From contig NZ_WXTX01000019.1 in the NCBI RefSeq assembly GCF_009848685.1, forward strand, positions 1 to 47,007: a stretch of DNA of 47,007 bases, in the 5' to 3' direction. The notes under the pieces are model-generated. The model was not told the DNA's origin, made no database searches, and saw only the letters and a list, made by a program, of their open reading frames with translations. The translations under genes were made by a program, and so were the position numbers. The stretch is from Andreprevotia sp. IGB-42 (lineage in GTDB: Bacteria; Pseudomonadota; Gammaproteobacteria; Burkholderiales; Chitinibacteraceae). This document shows positions 44,582-47,007 of this stretch, in pieces. Each line of letters opens with the position of its first letter. The stretch's first letter is position 1.

Positions 44582-44959
44582 TTAGCCTGGGGGTGGCAAG
44601 GGATGTTCAGGGGTCCAATTCCACCCGGTAACCTCAACTATGTAATCTTCGAAATCACAAGACGCCACGACAAAGTCACATTTCAAACGCAACCAAATCA
44701 CTAATTCCGACACGGATCGATTGAAATCGCCCTCACTACCCACGTCAGCAGGATCAGAATCAATCTCAACGTAATATCGAGATCTATCCACTGGATAAGT
44801 AGATGAAGTAATACTCGCCCCGTCAATGTGGTTGTCATTTACAAACAAAGAGTATTCCACCCCTGGAATGCATATGCACTCCTTGAAACCCAGATCAAAA
44901 ACACCCTCCATCTGGTCCAGGTCTAAGTTCGCATAAATATAGAGTTTGCAGTAACTCAT
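44582..44959 (-). CDS. Probable immunity protein for the nucleotidyltransferase toxin tip
   Basis: The 125-residue acidic protein (MSYCKLYIYANLDLDQMEGV, then RYYVEIDSDPADVGSEGDFN and VEVTGWNWTPEHPLPPPG) starts exactly 3 bp after the stop codon of the nucleotidyltransferase module (TAA ACG ATG). Such tight coupling, small size and acidic nature are normal for immunity genes in polymorphic toxin loci. No family is recognised with confidence. The toxin-immunity gap equals that between the next pair to the right, supporting a common organisation. Confidence 0.65.
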   Translation of the reverse strand: MSYCKLYIYANLDLDQMEGVFDLGFKECICIPGVEYSLFVNDNHIDGASITSSTYPVDRSRYYVEIDSDPADVGSEGDFNRSVSELVIWLRLKCDFVVASCDFEDYIVEVTGWNWTPEHPLPPPG

Positions 44960-44962
44960 CGT

Positions 44963-45409
44963 TTAAAACCCAAGTGTGTATACCAACGCGGATTGAGGTC
45001 CGTTATCGAAAACGCCTCCCGCACGAATTACAGAAATCTGGACCTTGTTTGTCGGAAAACTCAAATCTTTGGCCACAAGCCTGCCAAGCCGACTCAATCC
45101 AGCTTCTCCAGCCTGAATGCGACCATCTCTGATTGCGACCTCCATCGTCGCCGCCGGCGCGTTCTTGGCATTAGCAAACGAACTAGCAATCAAGTCGTCG
45201 AACTGTTCCTGAGTAACCCGAATACCTATGTCAAGGTCTGACCCTGTCTTCGCATTTCCACCGGCCCGTGATCCCATCACGAAGATATCATCACCAAGCC
45301 CCATGCTACTTGCAGCATTTCTGACCCTACCTGAAATACGGTCAAACTGCGCACCGGATAGTCCTTGTGGAATTTCCAGGCCTGCACGTACTGGTCCAAA
45401 CGGGGACAC
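44963..45409 (-). CDS. Orphan toxin tip with nucleotidyltransferase fold
   Basis: The C-terminal 110 residues contain FVMGSRAGGNAKTGSDLDIG, the GS...SDLDI signature of DNA-polymerase-beta-like nucleotidyltransferases, a known class of toxin domain in polymorphic systems. Upstream in the same frame are codons for LIVPNN (45410-45427), the shared junction, and no full N-terminal protein. The frame can start at a GTG at 45409 (MSPFGPVRAGLEIPQGL) but has no ribosome site, so independent expression is doubtful. A typical module would be fused to a CdiA-like carrier by recombination at the junction. Immunity gene follows 3 bp downstream. Confidence 0.7.
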   Translation of the reverse strand: MSPFGPVRAGLEIPQGLSGAQFDRISGRVRNAASSMGLGDDIFVMGSRAGGNAKTGSDLDIGIRVTQEQFDDLIASSFANAKNAPAATMEVAIRDGRIQAGEAGLSRLGRLVAKDLSFPTNKVQISVIRAGGVFDNGPQSALVYTLGF

Positions 45410-45461
45410 GTTGTTTGGAACAATAAGGCTGGAGGCTCGCCAGCCCTATTGAATGTGGCGG

Positions 45462-45749
45462 TCAAGAATCCATAGAAACAATCCTATCCCAAAGGTGTTC
45501 CTTTATGTATTCCTTTGCTTCCTCGTCAGAGTCGGCAGCGAAGACACAATATCTCTCATTGTCTAGAAGATTTATCCAAGATAAGCTGGAATCGGCAAAG
45601 GCAGTTTCCAACTCCTCTCGAAGCCTGTTCCGATACTCCGTCTTTTGCAAAGACGCCATCAGAACAGCCTCTTCGCGTTCTTCAGACAATCCAACTTCTA
45701 CTGACATAACAGATGCCAGTAAATTTTTCAGTGTTCGGTATTCACTCAT
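45462..45749 (-). CDS. Probable immunity protein for the GNAT-linked toxin tip
   Basis: The 95-residue acidic protein begins MSEYRTLKNLLASVMSVEVG and ends with INLLDNERYCVFAADSDEEA and KEYIKEHLWDRIVSMDS. It starts 3 bp after the stop of the upstream toxin-tip gene (TAG AGC ATG). Size, charge and coupling fit an immunity protein. I see no similarity to the other two candidate immunity proteins here, as expected when each guards against its own toxin. Confidence 0.65.
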   Translation of the reverse strand: MSEYRTLKNLLASVMSVEVGLSEEREEAVLMASLQKTEYRNRLREELETAFADSSLSWINLLDNERYCVFAADSDEEAKEYIKEHLWDRIVSMDS

Positions 45750-45752
45750 GCT

Positions 45753-46945
45753 CTATCTCGCAGGGAAAATTGTTACAGGTTCCCACCGATTGGTAAGTGG
45801 GTTGGAGCCATAAGTAGCCTGGACGCTTCTAAGATTATCAATTAACTGAGGCGCACCTTCTAGCGAAGGATTAAGCTTGCTACTGCCAAGACGGGCATAT
45901 CCGCGCCCGAGATTTAATCCCAAATCACCGACATCTGCTGGGTAGAGCGTAACAAGATCATCACCTGGGTTCTGGGCAGTCTTTGACGCCAATACACCAT
46001 TGTTACGCACTACATCGTCGGCATAAGCCATCAATCGATCTGAATGAAATGCAGATGACATTGGAGGCAGCATTACTTTTCCGCTTTTCTTGTCTATCTT
46101 CACGTGGCCATCAGGTGCCACCCCAGTTAGTGATCTATCCATCAATTGCGGATCGGTAACAGCCCCTCCGTGACGCACAGTAGAGTGCGCATCAGGATGC
46201 GATGTGAGCATATCAAGCTGCTGTCGACTAAGTGGACGCAGAGGGCCAACGAAGTCCAGTTCCAACTCATTGCCACTGTATGGGCGCAACGAATAGTTCG
46301 CCTTGTTTGGAACCAAGGACTCTGCCCCATCGGCATCGTCCGAAAGCCTGTCGCCGAGGCCACTCAGTTGGTCTTGTACTTCTTTGATGCGCTGTTGGCG
46401 CTCTACAAGTCGTTGGTCTTGAATGCCCTCAGTGCGTTGGCCAAGGCGGGAATACTTGGGGCGATCAGGGAAAAGCCGGGCGAATTCTTCGTCGCTCAGC
46501 TGTTCTTCTGTTGCTCCCTCTCCGCGAGGCGTTTCGCCAAGGATTCCTGCACTCTCTGCTCTTCGAGAATCCGTATCGCTTTCTCGCGCTGCCGGTGCAG
46601 GCGTTCCCTGCCGGTCAGCACGTCGGAGACTGTCCCAGTTGAGTTCCCCGTTCTGGATGAAGTCATCGCTTCTACTTGTTTCATTTTCAATCCCCAGCTT
46701 GCGCCAGAACTCCCGCGACTGCGGGATCATATCGATAATTTGAACCGTATCCGGCTGGTTCGCAACTATGGATTCAACAATCCGTCGACCAACGCCGGCA
46801 GATCGCGCGTGTTCGCGCACTCGATATCGTGTATCGCGGAGATTGGGCCAAATGGATCAACCTGCGCCGTCAGGAAGGCAATACGCTTGCCTTCGGTGTT
46901 GAAAACCGAGAAGTCATAAACTTGAAGGAAAATTAGGGTCAGGTC
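45753..46945 (-). pseudogene. GNAT-like domain plus unknown toxin tip, frameshifted
   Basis: Directly after the stop of the VENN-containing gene, and in the same frame, the sequence reads YDFSVFNTEGKRIAFLTAQV and DPFGPISAIHDIE, the first half of a GNAT acetyltransferase. At 46820 one base is missing; the second half, REHARSAGVGRRIVESI and SREFWRKLGIE, continues in another frame to 45753. Restoring a G would give AIHDIEVREHARSAGVG, a normal GNAT motif A. After a polar linker of about 130 residues comes a C-terminal region (SYSLRPYSG-like start, then KKSGKVMLPPMSSAFHSDRL and LVTLYPADVGDLGLNLGRGY) that I do not recognise and take as the toxin tip, because an immunity-like gene follows 3 bp later. 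Confidence 0.6.
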
Positions 46946-46950
46946 TCAAT
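46930..46950 (-). repeat. RAYT-tail-like sequence, second copy (inverted)
   Basis: The minus strand reads ATTG-AGACCTGACCC-TAATTTT, closely matching the plus-strand ATTGCAAGACCAGACCCC and following GATTTT at 43450-43473. The two copies are inverted relative to one another and enclose the toxin-module block. Here the sequence overlaps the TGA that ends the VENN-containing gene. Confidence 0.55.
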
Positions 46951-47007
46951 ACTGTTCGGTTAGATTGTTTTCAACGGCTTCTGTCGCGGATGAATCGACT
47001 TTGGCCC
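46946..47007 (-). CDS. 3' end of a CdiA/FHA-type exoprotein with VENN motif (partial)
   Basis: Only 19 codons are in the window: AKVDSSATEAVENNLTEQY and a TGA stop. VENN, with the preceding A-EAVENN context, is the classical pre-toxin boundary motif of CdiA and related filamentous haemagglutinins; toxic domains normally follow it in frame. Here translation stops four residues after VENN, at a RAYT-tail-like sequence, so the carrier has probably lost its original toxin. The gene body should lie to the right of the window. Confidence 0.65.
   Translation of the reverse strand, partial: AKVDSSATEAVENNLTEQY

Noticed and set aside
1-47007. CRISPR arrays, tRNA or rRNA genes
   Set aside because: No spaced short direct repeats, cloverleaf patterns or rRNA stretches were seen on reading both strands.

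Overview
The window looks like chromosome of a GC-rich betaproteobacterium, most plausibly Neisseriales (Chromobacteriaceae/Chitinibacteraceae type). This is inferred from overall gene style (BPSS1780-family membrane protein, DUF1289 and DUF4124 proteins, HslU, MetH, biosynthetic IlvA) and from several secreted proteins, one with a chitin-binding module. It is not proven by a marker gene. Most of the window is densely packed, ordinary chromosome. Two stretches are visibly AT-richer and look acquired: a small Fic/YhfG module (24.5-25.3 kb) and the polymorphic-toxin remnant region (43.0-47.0 kb).

Layout. 1-3.2 kb (mostly minus strand): partial enoyl-CoA hydratase, membrane protein, DUF1289 protein, nucleosidase, and a secreted alpha/beta hydrolase broken by a frameshift. 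3.5-8.6 kb: a chemosensory pair, a cytoplasmic receptor with seven near-identical PAS repeats and a short methyl-accepting domain, followed by a protein with three CheW-like domains. 8.7-11.5 kb: an electrophile-response cluster (DsbA/FrnE-like oxidoreductase, NemR-like TetR repressor, tautomerase, Old Yellow Enzyme) with two copies of a 15-bp operator palindrome. 11.6-24.4 kb: DUF945 protein, two paralogous secreted WYWN-repeat proteins flanking an ankyrin protein and a DUF4124 protein, an erythromycin-esterase-like lipoprotein, a methyltransferase, a CotH-like protein, MetY, and a secreted clan-CD (C25-like) peptidase candidate with a chitin-binding module.

24.5-33.8 kb: Fic toxin (interrupted by an in-frame TGA) with its YhfG antitoxin, cobalamin-dependent MetH, a GlsB/YeaQ membrane protein, a membrane chemoreceptor, two small paralogous proteins sharing an ISQQAQ motif, and an HslU that has no hslV beside it. 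33.9-42.9 kb: sensor histidine kinase, EamA transporter, a secreted neutral sphingomyelinase with a lipase-chaperone (Lif)-like partner, a REC/HD-GYP c-di-GMP phosphodiesterase, and IlvA.

43.0-47.0 kb: the most interesting part. The right edge holds the 3' end of a large CdiA/FHA-type gene with a VENN motif that stops almost immediately. Downstream on the same (minus) strand lie four displaced toxin-tip modules: GNAT-plus-unknown tip, nucleotidyltransferase, HExxH metallopeptidase-like and a truncated PYNEVY-type tip. The first three are followed by small genes that look like immunity partners. Two of the tips begin with the same 15-bp sequence encoding LIVPN. The block is bounded by two inversely oriented copies of a sequence resembling the 3' end of REP-associated tyrosine transposase (RAYT) genes, one attached to a decayed RAYT C-terminus. 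I interpret it as an orphan toxin/immunity archive of a contact-dependent inhibition locus that RAYT-type activity has cut. All family calls are from motif recognition in the sequence alone.
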